DNA from: Prevotella sp. | GTDB taxonomy: Bacteria; Bacteroidota; Bacteroidia; Bacteroidales; Bacteroidaceae | DNA length: 64,000 nt | Direction: 5' to 3' | NCBI GenBank assembly: GCA_017462915.1 | Contig: JAFTQG010000034.1 | Coordinates: 1-64,000, forward strand | Shown: piece after piece, positions 8,761-16,243 of the stretch | How positions within the stretch are numbered: position 1 is the stretch's first letter | Layout of the letters: each line of letters opens with the position of its first letter | Translations under genes and position numbers: made by a program | The notes under the pieces: model-generated | Told to the model about the DNA's origin: nothing | Seen by the model: only the letters and a program-made list of their open reading frames with translations | Databases searched by the model: none

Positions 8761-10068
8761 TTAGTCGATTTCCTCGTCAGCCTCATATCCGCCCATCTCG
8801 CGGATAGCGTTCTTGAGGATAGTGTACTGCTGATAGAGGTGGTTTACAGGAACCTCTCCCTTGGTGTAGTCGTGCATAGGCGACTTGAGGAAGAAAGAGA
8901 GGAAACGCTGGTTGCCTACCTTGCCTGCGCGTGCGGCGAGGTCAGAGAGAAGCACGAGGTCAAGACATACAGGAGCGGCAAGGATAGAGTCGCGGCAGAG
9001 GAAGTTGATCTTTATCTGCATAGGATAGCCCATCCATCCGAAGATGTCGATATTGTCCCAGGCCTCCTTCTCGTCGTTGCGAGGAGGGTAATAGTTGATG
9101 CGCACCTTATGATAATAGTCTGTATAGAGGTCAGGCTGCTTCTCTGCCACGAGGATTGACTCGAGAGTAGAGAGCTTGGAGACTTCCTTTGTGCGGAAGT
9201 TTGCAGGCTCGTCGAGCACGAGGCCGTCGCGGTTGCCGAGGATGTTTGTAGAGAACCATCCGTTCAGACCGAGGCAACGTGTGCCGATGATAGGAGCGAA
9301 GCCTGACTTTACGAGTGTCTGTCCTGTCTTGAAGTCCTTGCCGCAGATAGGGAGCTGTGTCTTCTCAGCCATCTCCCACATGGCAGGGATGTCCACTGTT
9401 GTGTTAGGAGCGCCCATGATGAACGGTGCACCCTCAGCAAGAGCGGCGTAAGCATAGCACATGGAAGGAGCGATGTTCTTTGTATCGTTTGCCTTCATGG
9501 CAGCCTCGAGATGCTCGAGAGTGTCGTGTACCTCCATGTTGATAGGCACATAGACCTCTGTAGAAGCAGCCCAGAGCATCACGATACGGTCGCAGTTGTT
9601 GGCAGCCTTAAAGTCACGGATGTCCTTGCGGAGAGCCTCGACCATGTCCCAGCGTGTCTTGCAGTCCTTCACGTGTGTGCCGTCAAGACGTGCTGCGAAG
9701 TCCTTGTCGAAGCAAGCCTTCATAGGCACGATCTTCTCCAGTTCGTCCTGGACAGGGAGGATGTCCTTAGCCTTGAGGACATCAGCATTGACTGCTGCCT
9801 CGAAAGCGTTTGCAGGATATACGTCCCAAGTACCGAATACAATATCGTTGAGGTCTGCGATTGACACGATTTCACCGTATGAGAGGTACTTCTTGTCATC
9901 GCCCTTGCCTACACGGATCTTGTCATACTGCGTCATTGAACCAACAGGCTTTGCCAGACCCTTACGAGCCATGAGCACACCTGTCATAAACGTTGTGGAG
10001 ACTGCACCGCAGCCTACAACCATAACGCCAAGTTTGCCAGTAGCTGGCTTTACATTTGATGTTGTCAT
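8761..10068 (-). CDS. ino1: myo-Inositol-1-phosphate synthase
   Basis: A 435-residue cytoplasmic enzyme that converts glucose 6-phosphate to inositol 3-phosphate with NAD. An N-terminal Rossmann motif (VVGCGAVSTTFMTGVLMARKG) is followed by WAASTEVY, and by the signature region GKDFKTGQTLVKSGFAP and GLNGWFSTNILGNRDG (about 245-285) that is diagnostic of the family. It lies 62 bp after the PAP2 gene, and the inositol phosphate it makes is the head group for the CDP-alcohol transferase upstream. The gene corresponds to MIPS of the Bacteroides inositol-lipid cluster (BT_1526 in B. thetaiotaomicron, from memory). Confidence 0.93.
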   Translation of the reverse strand: MTTSNVKPATGKLGVMVVGCGAVSTTFMTGVLMARKGLAKPVGSMTQYDKIRVGKGDDKKYLSYGEIVSIADLNDIVFGTWDVYPANAFEAAVNADVLKAKDILPVQDELEKIVPMKACFDKDFAARLDGTHVKDCKTRWDMVEALRKDIRDFKAANNCDRIVMLWAASTEVYVPINMEVHDTLEHLEAAMKANDTKNIAPSMCYAYAALAEGAPFIMGAPNTTVDIPAMWEMAEKTQLPICGKDFKTGQTLVKSGFAPIIGTRCLGLNGWFSTNILGNRDGLVLDEPANFRTKEVSKLSTLESILVAEKQPDLYTDYYHKVRINYYPPRNDEKEAWDNIDIFGWMGYPMQIKINFLCRDSILAAPVCLDLVLLSDLAARAGKVGNQRFLSFFLKSPMHDYTKGEVPVNHLYQQYTILKNAIREMGGYEADEEID

Positions 10069-10130
10069 AATTACTTTTAAAGTTAATATGTTAGTGTTAT
10101 GTTAAATTCCATTCCTGTCGTCAAGCCCCA

Positions 10131-10913
10131 TCACTGCTGTCTCTGAAGGCTTGCCTTGCCTGTCACCGCCCTGCGCAAGAGTTCGTATATCGCTATGCCT
10201 GCGACAGATGTGAGCACACCGAGGATGACGTCTATTATATAATGGTGTCCGCTATAGACCGCGGAGAACCATATTCCTGCCGACACTATCGCGAGGATTG
10301 TCTGCCAGATGCGGTTATCTTGCTTCTTCAGCGAGTAGTAGAACGCTATCGGATTATACGCCGAGTGCAGTGACGGTATTGCCGCAAAGACGTTGGCATT
10401 CTTGTCATAGAAGTTGTGGAAGAACGGTATTCCCGTTATCGCGTCACAGTTTGCGAAGCCTGCGGCAGAACCTTTTGTGTCCGTTATCACCTCGAAGCCA
10501 TGGTCCATGACATACCACGGCGGTGCGGAAGGGTATATGTAATATCCGATGAAGCCTACCACATTCACCATGAGGAATGCCCATGTGATGTTCCGCGCGA
10601 GATCCTGGCGTCCCTGGAAGTACAGCACCAGCGCATAGATGAACGGCAGCGGCACCCAGCAGAGATAGAACAGGCCCGAGAGCACATCAGCCACAGCCCA
10701 GTGATGGACACGGAAATACTCGGAAGGTATCACCCTTGTGCCGTCTTCCATCGTCATCCCGAAGAGCTGCCGCTCAAGGTTGTACACCCCTTCCGTGTCG
10801 ACCTTGCCGAACTCATAGTTCGGGAAAAGTCCGAGAAGGAAGTACACTCCGATGAAGATGACCACCGGCAACAGTATCAGTGATGTATCTTTAGCTGTCT
10901 TGTTCAATTTCAT
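10131..10913 (-). CDS. PAP2/AUR1-like inositolphosphotransferase (putative phosphoinositol ceramide synthase)
   Basis: A 260-residue membrane protein with about six helices and the lipid-phosphatase/phosphotransferase motifs AAIPSLHSAYNP (about 170-180) and YSGHHYIIDVILG (about 220-232). The second motif resembles the AUR1/inositolphosphotransferase pattern HxxxD rather than the SRxxxxxHxxxD of ordinary PAP2 phosphatases, because the arginine is replaced. Its place between the CDP-alcohol transferase and ino1 suggests that it moves phosphoinositol from phosphatidylinositol to dihydroceramide at the membrane. That activity is inference from context and motif; a PAP2 phosphatase is the alternative. 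Confidence 0.8.
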   Translation of the reverse strand: MKLNKTAKDTSLILLPVVIFIGVYFLLGLFPNYEFGKVDTEGVYNLERQLFGMTMEDGTRVIPSEYFRVHHWAVADVLSGLFYLCWVPLPFIYALVLYFQGRQDLARNITWAFLMVNVVGFIGYYIYPSAPPWYVMDHGFEVITDTKGSAAGFANCDAITGIPFFHNFYDKNANVFAAIPSLHSAYNPIAFYYSLKKQDNRIWQTILAIVSAGIWFSAVYSGHHYIIDVILGVLTSVAGIAIYELLRRAVTGKASLQRQQ

Positions 10914-11023
10914 TATACTCTTTTCTTGTCATGGCAATCCGCAGGAAGCTGCCCCTTCGTCCGTCCCGAACTGCCGTTACGCAGGCGGAGGCGTGCATCT
11001 CGCCACAGCCTCCGGCACAGGTT

Positions 11024-11680
11024 CTACAACTGGTTCTTGACGTGTATGATGCGGTAGAACGCCGTATAATTGGCAAGGACGGCGATAATCGCCTGTGTAG
11101 CCACGACAAACCACAGCGCGTCAAAAGCCACAAACGTCTGGCAGAAGCCGCAGAGAATCATGCCGAGGATAGTAACCACCACACGCTCAGGCCTCTGCAT
11201 CAGTCCCACCTTACACTCCAGTCCAAGACCTTCGGCACGTGCGCGGACATAGCTCACCATGATACTGCCTATGAGCGAGCAGAAAGTCACCACCGCAGCC
11301 CATGGCCAGCCCGTCTGCATGAAGTAGAATGCCAGTCCGGAAAGCGTCAGGAGCTCGCAGTAACGGTCGAGCACTGAGTCGTAGAACGCGCCGAACGTCG
11401 TGCACATGTCTGCCGTGCGCGCCATGTATCCGTCTACCATATCCATGATAGACGACACGATAATCACCACGCCTGCCCAGCCCACGAGCGAATAGTCGCC
11501 CTGCGCGGCATACAGCGCAGCATACACGAGCATCGCCGCTCCTGCGGCATTGCCCAGCATACCGAGCGTAGTCACCACATTAGGCGTGATGCCAGCCTTT
11601 ACAGCCGCCCTCACTCCCGGGTCGATGACCTTGTAGACAAGGTGTTGTATGCTGTCTCTTATGCTGTCGTAAAGTTTCAT
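11024..11680 (-). CDS. CDP-alcohol phosphatidyltransferase (phosphatidylinositol-phosphate synthase-like)
   Basis: From ATG 11680 this is 218 residues, starting MKLYDSIRDSIQHL. The complete catalytic motif DxxDGxxAR-x8-GxxxDxxxD is present (DMVDGYMAR, then GAFYDSVLD, about residues 80-105), with about five to six helices. The frame is open further upstream, but that part is the antisense-like shadow of the gtrA-like gene. The start overlaps the gtrA-like stop (ATGA). In this operon it most likely joins inositol phosphate to CDP-diacylglycerol, giving phosphatidylinositol phosphate, which the PgpA-like enzyme would dephosphorylate. A glycerol phosphate acceptor cannot be excluded from the motif alone. 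Confidence 0.85.
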   Translation of the reverse strand: MKLYDSIRDSIQHLVYKVIDPGVRAAVKAGITPNVVTTLGMLGNAAGAAMLVYAALYAAQGDYSLVGWAGVVIIVSSIMDMVDGYMARTADMCTTFGAFYDSVLDRYCELLTLSGLAFYFMQTGWPWAAVVTFCSLIGSIMVSYVRARAEGLGLECKVGLMQRPERVVVTILGMILCGFCQTFVAFDALWFVVATQAIIAVLANYTAFYRIIHVKNQL

Positions 11681-12105
11681 TGTTTCTTGTAAACGTAATA
11701 TTTCTGTGTAGTAAAGTTCCATGCCACCGCGACCACGACTGCCACAACGGCCTTCACCGTCATCACGAGACCGAGATTCTGCGCTGTCCACAGGCCGAGC
11801 CATCTCACGAGCTTCACGCCCCATTCGGTGCCTGCGGTGTTCAGAGCCATGCTTCCCAGCCACACTATGATATACCGGCAGACGACCCCTTTCTTCGTGC
11901 GGCATGTTCCCTTGAACGTCCATTTGTAGTTTATGGCACAGTTTACGGCACCTCCGACAAACGCTCCCGATGCCGTGCTTGCCACGACATGGTGCGTAAG
12001 GCTGAACATGCAGGCCGTGGACAGGAAGTCGCAAGCCGTGGATACCAGCGACGACAATTGAGCCTTGCTGAACTCTATCACTCCATTCCTGCCCATCGTC
12101 ACCAT
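11677..12105 (-). CDS. GtrA-like four-helix membrane protein
   Basis: A 142-residue protein from the ATG at 12105, which overlaps the stop of the pgpA-like gene (ATGGTGA). It has four predicted membrane segments and GtrA-family features (FLSTACMFSLTHHVVASTASGAFVGG; NYKWTFKG; WNFTTQKYYVYK at the C-terminus). GtrA proteins are thought to help translocate lipid-linked sugars. Here the neighbours suggest a role in moving inositol lipids or their precursors, which is inference. A start nine codons upstream (12132) is open but lies deeper in the neighbouring gene. Confidence 0.82.
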   Translation of the reverse strand: MVTMGRNGVIEFSKAQLSSLVSTACDFLSTACMFSLTHHVVASTASGAFVGGAVNCAINYKWTFKGTCRTKKGVVCRYIIVWLGSMALNTAGTEWGVKLVRWLGLWTAQNLGLVMTVKAVVAVVVAVAWNFTTQKYYVYKKQ

Positions 12106-12626
12106 AAGTTGACTACCGCCCTGATGCCCCACAGGACCACGGCGCCATAGACGCCTGCCAGCAGATCATCGAGCATAACGCCCCAGCCGCCGTGGACATT
12201 CCTGTCCAGCCAGCGGCAGCCGAGCGGTTTTGTGATATCCATAATGCGGAACAGCAGGAATGCCCCGAGGACATACTGCCACTCCATCGTTGCCGGAACG
12301 GCGAGGAGAGTCACCCAGACACCGGCCATCTCGTCCACGACCACGCGCGACGGGTCTTCGCCCCAATGCTTCTCGAGGCGGTTGATGGGGGCGATGCTGA
12401 CGAGCGTGGAGACAATGGCCAGCACTGCCGTGACAGCTACTGTCCATTGATAAGAAGGAAGCGCCGCGGGGATGCCCAGCCAGGCAAATGCTCCGGAATA
12501 CAGGCACCATATCAGAGTGGCAACGGCAGCACCGGCGGTTCCCGGCCCCCATGGCCAAAATCCTGCACCAAGCCCCGTGCCTATCACGATATCGAGGACA
12601 TTGGGTCTGTTGTTTGTATCTGACAT
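12099..12626 (-). CDS. pgpA: PgpA-like phosphatase (putative phosphatidylinositol-phosphate phosphatase)
   Basis: A 175-residue membrane protein with the phosphatidylglycerophosphatase A signature: GTAGAAVATL near residue 30, EDPSRVVVDEMAGVWV (about 90-105) with the acidic metal-binding residues, FRIMDITKPLGCRWLDR and GWGVMLDDLLAGVYG (about 150-164). It is the first gene of the minus-strand operon that continues through gtrA-like, CDP-alcohol transferase, PAP2 and ino1. The equivalent Bacteroides gene is reported to act on phosphatidylinositol phosphate. Ordinary phosphatidylglycerophosphate phosphatase activity remains possible. Confidence 0.85.
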   Translation of the reverse strand: MSDTNNRPNVLDIVIGTGLGAGFWPWGPGTAGAAVATLIWCLYSGAFAWLGIPAALPSYQWTVAVTAVLAIVSTLVSIAPINRLEKHWGEDPSRVVVDEMAGVWVTLLAVPATMEWQYVLGAFLLFRIMDITKPLGCRWLDRNVHGGWGVMLDDLLAGVYGAVVLWGIRAVVNLW

Positions 12627-12698
12627 AAGTCTCTTCCTGCGATAACAAGGCGACGGCCAGCTTGTCGCTAAACCGTGATTGCCTATATATTAATAAGT

Positions 12699-12707
12699 GC
12701 AAAGATA
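12699..12707 (-). promoter_or_regulatory. -7 element of the inositol-lipid operon
   Basis: On the minus strand TATCTTTGC fits TAnnTTTG and lies 73 bp upstream of the pgpA-like ATG. A TTG at 12726-12724 is 16 bp away, one less than the usual range, so the -33 element is doubtful. The gap 12727-13098 upstream contains AT-rich sequence and a 22-bp array but no convincing gene. Confidence 0.5.
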
Positions 12708-12965
12708 TAAAAAAAACATATATCAAGATGAAACTTGCGCGGAAAATTGCGTTTCTTTAAGATTATTTGAATATTGCGCCTTGCGAAACACGGCGACAGC
12801 TCCGAAAAAGCCGAATACATTTTGAAAGCAAAATATACATTCTGCTTTCAAAATGCCAGCACTACAAACCACAAACACGCAAAACGCGCATTTCCCGACA
12901 GTTTTTGATAGACAGCCGGGGAAAACGTCCGGCTTACAGCGACCCGATGTGAGGAAAGAGGCGGA

Positions 12966-13066
12966 AAAAGGTGACCTTTTACAGAACAAAACGTGACCTT
13001 TTACATGGTGAAACGTGACCTTTTACACAGCAAAGGGTGACCCTTCGCGGAACGAAAGGTCACCCT
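12966..13066. repeat. 22-bp-period array with (C/G)GTGACC cores (array 2)
   Basis: Five cores start at 12970, 12992, 13014, 13036 and 13058, exactly 22 bp apart; the first four are in one orientation and the last is inverted. The consensus unit is AAAGGTGACCTTTTACA plus about five variable bases. The array lies about 33 bp past the stop codon of the minus-strand DUF3298 gene, i.e. in its 3' region. Confidence 0.85.
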
Positions 13067-13098
13067 CGGGAAAACACACGGTATGGACTAAACGTGCG

Positions 13099-13926
13099 TT
13101 ACAGTTTCTTTATCACGCAGGACGGCATACCCACAGCGTACGGAGCTATCTCATACTGCTGGTACATCACCACCACTCCCTCCTTCGTGAGGAACGGCGG
13201 GAATGCCGGAAGAGGAAACTTCTCCGCATAGTCCGCCTCGCTCATGCCGAAGAGGACTTCCCTGAGCTTGGCATCGGTGTCAGGTTCCGTGATGTCGAGA
13301 ACTTCTTTCAGCCTTGCCTTTATCCTGTCCGTGATGTCCTTGCGGCTCATGTCGCCGAGCAGATTCCATCCGCATCGGCTGCCGTCTTTCTTCGAGAAAG
13401 TCACCACGTTGTTGACCGTAGAACCGTGAGCTCCTGCCCTGTACATGTATGTCTGGCAGAACATCGTGACATATTCGGCATCCTCATACTCCACATACGT
13501 ATGGATATCCGTGGCGTACTCCACCGTATATCCGTCGTCTCCGCCACGGTAAGAGAGTATCTCGGCAAGCTCCGGCTTGTCGGCGGCAATGGTCTTGCGC
13601 CCTGTCCTTTCAAGGAGGGCTTTCACATCCGCGACACCATTATACGCCGAGTCTCCATACTGCTCATATACCCAGCGCATTATACTGTCTTTCAACACCT
13701 TGCTTCCCTTCACCGGATAGACACACTTATAGTCTACACGCGTGATGCCATTGGGATGCACCCGTGCCGAATCGTGCCATTCCGCGCTGTCAAACGCAAG
13801 GCGTTCCTCCACCTGCGGGGCAGCTACAGGTGTAGCCTCCGCAACCGTCTTGCCACCGTGGCAGGACACGATGGACATCACAGCGGCAGAAATCGCCGCA
13901 AGGACAAACTTTCGCTGGTCTTTCAT
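13099..13926 (-). CDS. DUF3298-containing lipoprotein (RsiV-like)
   Basis: A 275-residue predicted lipoprotein: signal sequence with lipobox-like SIVSC (Cys about 22). The C-terminal half contains a DUF4163/DUF3298-type region (YMYRAGAHGSTVNNVVTFSKKDG; later VVVMYQQYEIAPYAVG, about 252-267), which is the typical end of DUF3298 domains. Such proteins are anchored in the envelope and the domain is shared with the anti-sigma factor RsiV, but no sigma factor is adjacent here. It is monocistronic, with a good promoter upstream and a 22-bp repeat array downstream. Function unknown. Confidence 0.8.
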   Translation of the reverse strand: MKDQRKFVLAAISAAVMSIVSCHGGKTVAEATPVAAPQVEERLAFDSAEWHDSARVHPNGITRVDYKCVYPVKGSKVLKDSIMRWVYEQYGDSAYNGVADVKALLERTGRKTIAADKPELAEILSYRGGDDGYTVEYATDIHTYVEYEDAEYVTMFCQTYMYRAGAHGSTVNNVVTFSKKDGSRCGWNLLGDMSRKDITDRIKARLKEVLDITEPDTDAKLREVLFGMSEADYAEKFPLPAFPPFLTKEGVVVMYQQYEIAPYAVGMPSCVIKKL

Positions 13927-13958
13927 AACGTCATGTCTTTAGGTTAAAATCCATGTGT

Positions 13959-13990
13959 GCAAAAGTAATACAAAATATCCGTGCACACAA
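13959..13990 (-). promoter_or_regulatory. Promoter of the DUF3298 lipoprotein gene
   Basis: On the minus strand TTG (13990-13988), a 20-bp spacer and TACTTTTGC (13967-13959) fit the Bacteroidetes promoter consensus well. The start codon at 13926 leaves a leader of about 30 nt. Confidence 0.65.
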
Positions 13991-14075
13991 CACAACGGCT
14001 CCGGAATTTCACCATTTTTTGAAACTTTTGATATTATTTTTCCCACAACACCGCCAAAATGTCTTCTTTTTTTAG

Positions 14076-14084
14076 TAACTTTGC
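14076..14084 (+). promoter_or_regulatory. -7 element of leuB
   Basis: TAACTTTGC matches TAnnTTTG and stands 48 bp upstream of the leuB ATG. A TTG at the usual spacing is missing. Confidence 0.5.
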
Positions 14085-14131
14085 AAACATATCAAGGTAA
14101 AAAGGTTTTTCAACAAGCAAAACATAACATT

Positions 14132-15211
14132 ATGAATCTGAAGATTGCAGTCCTGGCCGGCGACGGTATCGGCCCGGAAATCATGGAACAAGGAGTGGCA
14201 GTGCTGTCTGCCGTTGCCGAGAAATTCGGCCACAACGTGTCTTACAAGGAAGCTCTCTGCGGCGCACACGCCATAGACGAAGTGGGCGACCCTTTCCCTG
14301 AAGAGACTTACAGGACGTGTGAGGAGGCTGACGCCGTGCTCTTTGCCTCTGTCGGCGACCCTAAGTTTGACAACGACCCGTCGGCAAAGGTGCGCCCGGA
14401 GCAGGGGCTCCTCGCCATGAGAAAGAAGCTCGGGCTCTTTGCCAATATCCGTCCTGTGACGACATTTGACTGTCTTGTGCACAAATCGCCGCTGAAGGAC
14501 GAGATAGTACGCGGCGCAGACTTCATCTGCATCCGCGAACTGACCGGCGGCATGTACTTCGGAAAGAAGCAGGAGCCTGCCGTAAACGCCGACGGTGTAG
14601 AGGACGCTCTCGACACAAACTATTACTCCCGACCGGAGGTGGAGCGCATCCTCAAGACCGGATACCAGTATGCACGCCAGCGCCGCAAGCATCTGACCGT
14701 TGTGGACAAGGCCAATGTCCTTGCCTCTTCACGCCTCTGGCGTAAGGTTGCGCAGGAGCTCGCGCCGCAATATCCTGACGTGGAGACCGATTTCATGTAT
14801 GTGGACAACGCCGCAATGCGCATGATACAGGACCCGAAATTCTTTGATGTCATGGTGACGGAGAACACTTTCGGCGACATCCTCACAGACGAAGGCTCAT
14901 GCATCACAGGCTCCATGGGACTGTTGCCGTCGGCATCGACAGGTTCTTCGACACCTGTCTTCGAACCGATACATGGCTCATGGCCTCAGGGCAAGGGCCT
15001 CAACATCGCCAATCCTCTCGCACAGATACTGTCTGTCGCCATGCTCTTCGAGTATTTCGGCCTGAAGGAGGAGGGCGCACTCGTACGCAAGGCTGTCGAC
15101 GAGTCGCTCGCACAGAACGTCCGCACTCCTGAAATACAGGTCGAGGGCGGTGAGAAATACGGCACGAAAGAGGTCGGCGAATGGATTGTCAACTACATTA
15201 AGGAAGCGTAA
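14132..15211 (+). CDS. leuB: 3-Isopropylmalate dehydrogenase
   Basis: A 359-residue NAD-dependent enzyme of leucine biosynthesis that oxidises and decarboxylates 3-isopropylmalate. Motifs: [16 protein letters not shown] at the N-terminus, [10 protein letters not shown] (about 138-147), [11 protein letters not shown] with the metal-binding Asp, [21 protein letters not shown] (about 243-263) and FEPIHGSWP for the NAD site. The start is taken at [10 protein letters not shown] (14132); the open frame upstream contains the promoter. It is not next to leuA or leuCD here. A perfect 24-bp inverted repeat separates it from metAA. Confidence 0.93.
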   Translation: MNLKIAVLAGDGIGPEIMEQGVAVLSAVAEKFGHNVSYKEALCGAHAIDEVGDPFPEETYRTCEEADAVLFASVGDPKFDNDPSAKVRPEQGLLAMRKKLGLFANIRPVTTFDCLVHKSPLKDEIVRGADFICIRELTGGMYFGKKQEPAVNADGVEDALDTNYYSRPEVERILKTGYQYARQRRKHLTVVDKANVLASSRLWRKVAQELAPQYPDVETDFMYVDNAAMRMIQDPKFFDVMVTENTFGDILTDEGSCITGSMGLLPSASTGSSTPVFEPIHGSWPQGKGLNIANPLAQILSVAMLFEYFGLKEEGALVRKAVDESLAQNVRTPEIQVEGGEKYGTKEVGEWIVNYIKEA

Positions 15212-15216
15212 GTCTG

Positions 15217-15288
15217 TGGTTTGGTCGTTTAGTTGTTTGGTTGTTTAGATATATGTCTATCCTGCCAAACAACTAAACGACCAAACCA
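15217..15288. repeat. Perfect 24-bp inverted repeat made of octamer-like repeats
   Basis: Positions 15217-15240 and 15265-15288 are perfect reverse complements, with a 24-nt loop; T/G-rich units such as GGTTTGGT and CGTTTAGT make up the left arm and continue as complements (AAACCACC) to 15305. It fills the space between leuB and metAA and could fold into a long hairpin in RNA. It lacks a U-run, so it is not a canonical terminator. Confidence 0.8.
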
Positions 15289-15310
15289 CTAAACCACCAA
15301 ACCACCGCAC

Positions 15311-16231
15311 ATGCCACTAATACTGCCAGAGGAACTGCCTGCCATTGACGCGCTGAAGCAGGAGAACATATTCACCATGGGATACAAGAGAGCGGACTCG
15401 CAGCAGATACGCCCTCTGAAACTCGCCGTGCTCAATCTCATGCCGATAAAGATAACGACGGAAACGGACTTTATCCGCATACTCTCCAACTCCGCACTGC
15501 AGATACAGGTGGACTTCATGAAGATAAAGTCGCACACGCCAAAGAACACTCCGATAGAGCACATGCTCGCCTTCTACCGCAATTTCGAGGACATGAGGAA
15601 GGAGAAATACGACGGTCTCATCATCACCGGAGCACCGCTCGAGTTCATGGACTATGAGGATGTCACCTACTGGAAAGAGCTGCAGGAGGTGTTCAACTGG
15701 GCTCACCATAACGTGACCAGCACCATCTACGTCTGCTGGGCGGCATTTGCGGGGCTGTACCATTTCTACGGAGTGCCCAAGCATAATACCGAGGCAAAGG
15801 TTTTCGGTGTCTTCGAGCATGAGATGCACGCTCCTGAACTGCCTATTTTCCGCGGCTTCGACGATGTTTTCTTCGCCCCTCACAGCCGCCACTGCGAACT
15901 GCGGAGAGAGGATATAGAGAAAGTTCCCGGACTGGACATCATCGCCGAGAGCAAGGATGCCGGCGTGACGATAGTCCATGCAAGAAACGGCAGGGAGTTT
16001 TTCATCACCTGTCATCTCGAATACTCTCCGCTGACGCTCGACGGCGAGTATAAGCGCGACATTGCAAAGGGGATGAAGATGAATATCCCAAAGAACTATT
16101 ACCCTGACGATGACCCCTCAAAGTCTCCTGTTGTGCGCTGGCGCGCCGCCGCAAACCTGCTCTACACCAACTGGCTAAACTACTATGTGTATCAGGAGAC
16201 GCCGTTCAATATCAATGACATAACGGAATAA
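15311..16231 (+). CDS. metAA: Homoserine O-acetyltransferase (MetA family)
   Basis: A 306-residue cytoplasmic enzyme of methionine synthesis that acylates L-homoserine. Catalytic Cys142 is in STIYVCWAAFAGLY, and His235 and Glu237 are in FITCHLEYS. Residue 111 is Glu (GAPLEF), the residue known to give acetyl-CoA rather than succinyl-CoA specificity in this family (Gly in E. coli MetA), so the product is most likely O-acetylhomoserine despite the traditional succinyltransferase name. It precedes the U32 gene by 12 bp. Confidence 0.92.
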   Translation: MPLILPEELPAIDALKQENIFTMGYKRADSQQIRPLKLAVLNLMPIKITTETDFIRILSNSALQIQVDFMKIKSHTPKNTPIEHMLAFYRNFEDMRKEKYDGLIITGAPLEFMDYEDVTYWKELQEVFNWAHHNVTSTIYVCWAAFAGLYHFYGVPKHNTEAKVFGVFEHEMHAPELPIFRGFDDVFFAPHSRHCELRREDIEKVPGLDIIAESKDAGVTIVHARNGREFFITCHLEYSPLTLDGEYKRDIAKGMKMNIPKNYYPDDDPSKSPVVRWRAAANLLYTNWLNYYVYQETPFNINDITE

Positions 16232-16243
16232 CCGACCATCAAC

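Noticed and set aside
13015..13947. 310-codon plus-strand frame
   Set aside because: Opposite the DUF3298 lipoprotein gene, which has promoter, signal peptide and domain; the plus frame has none.
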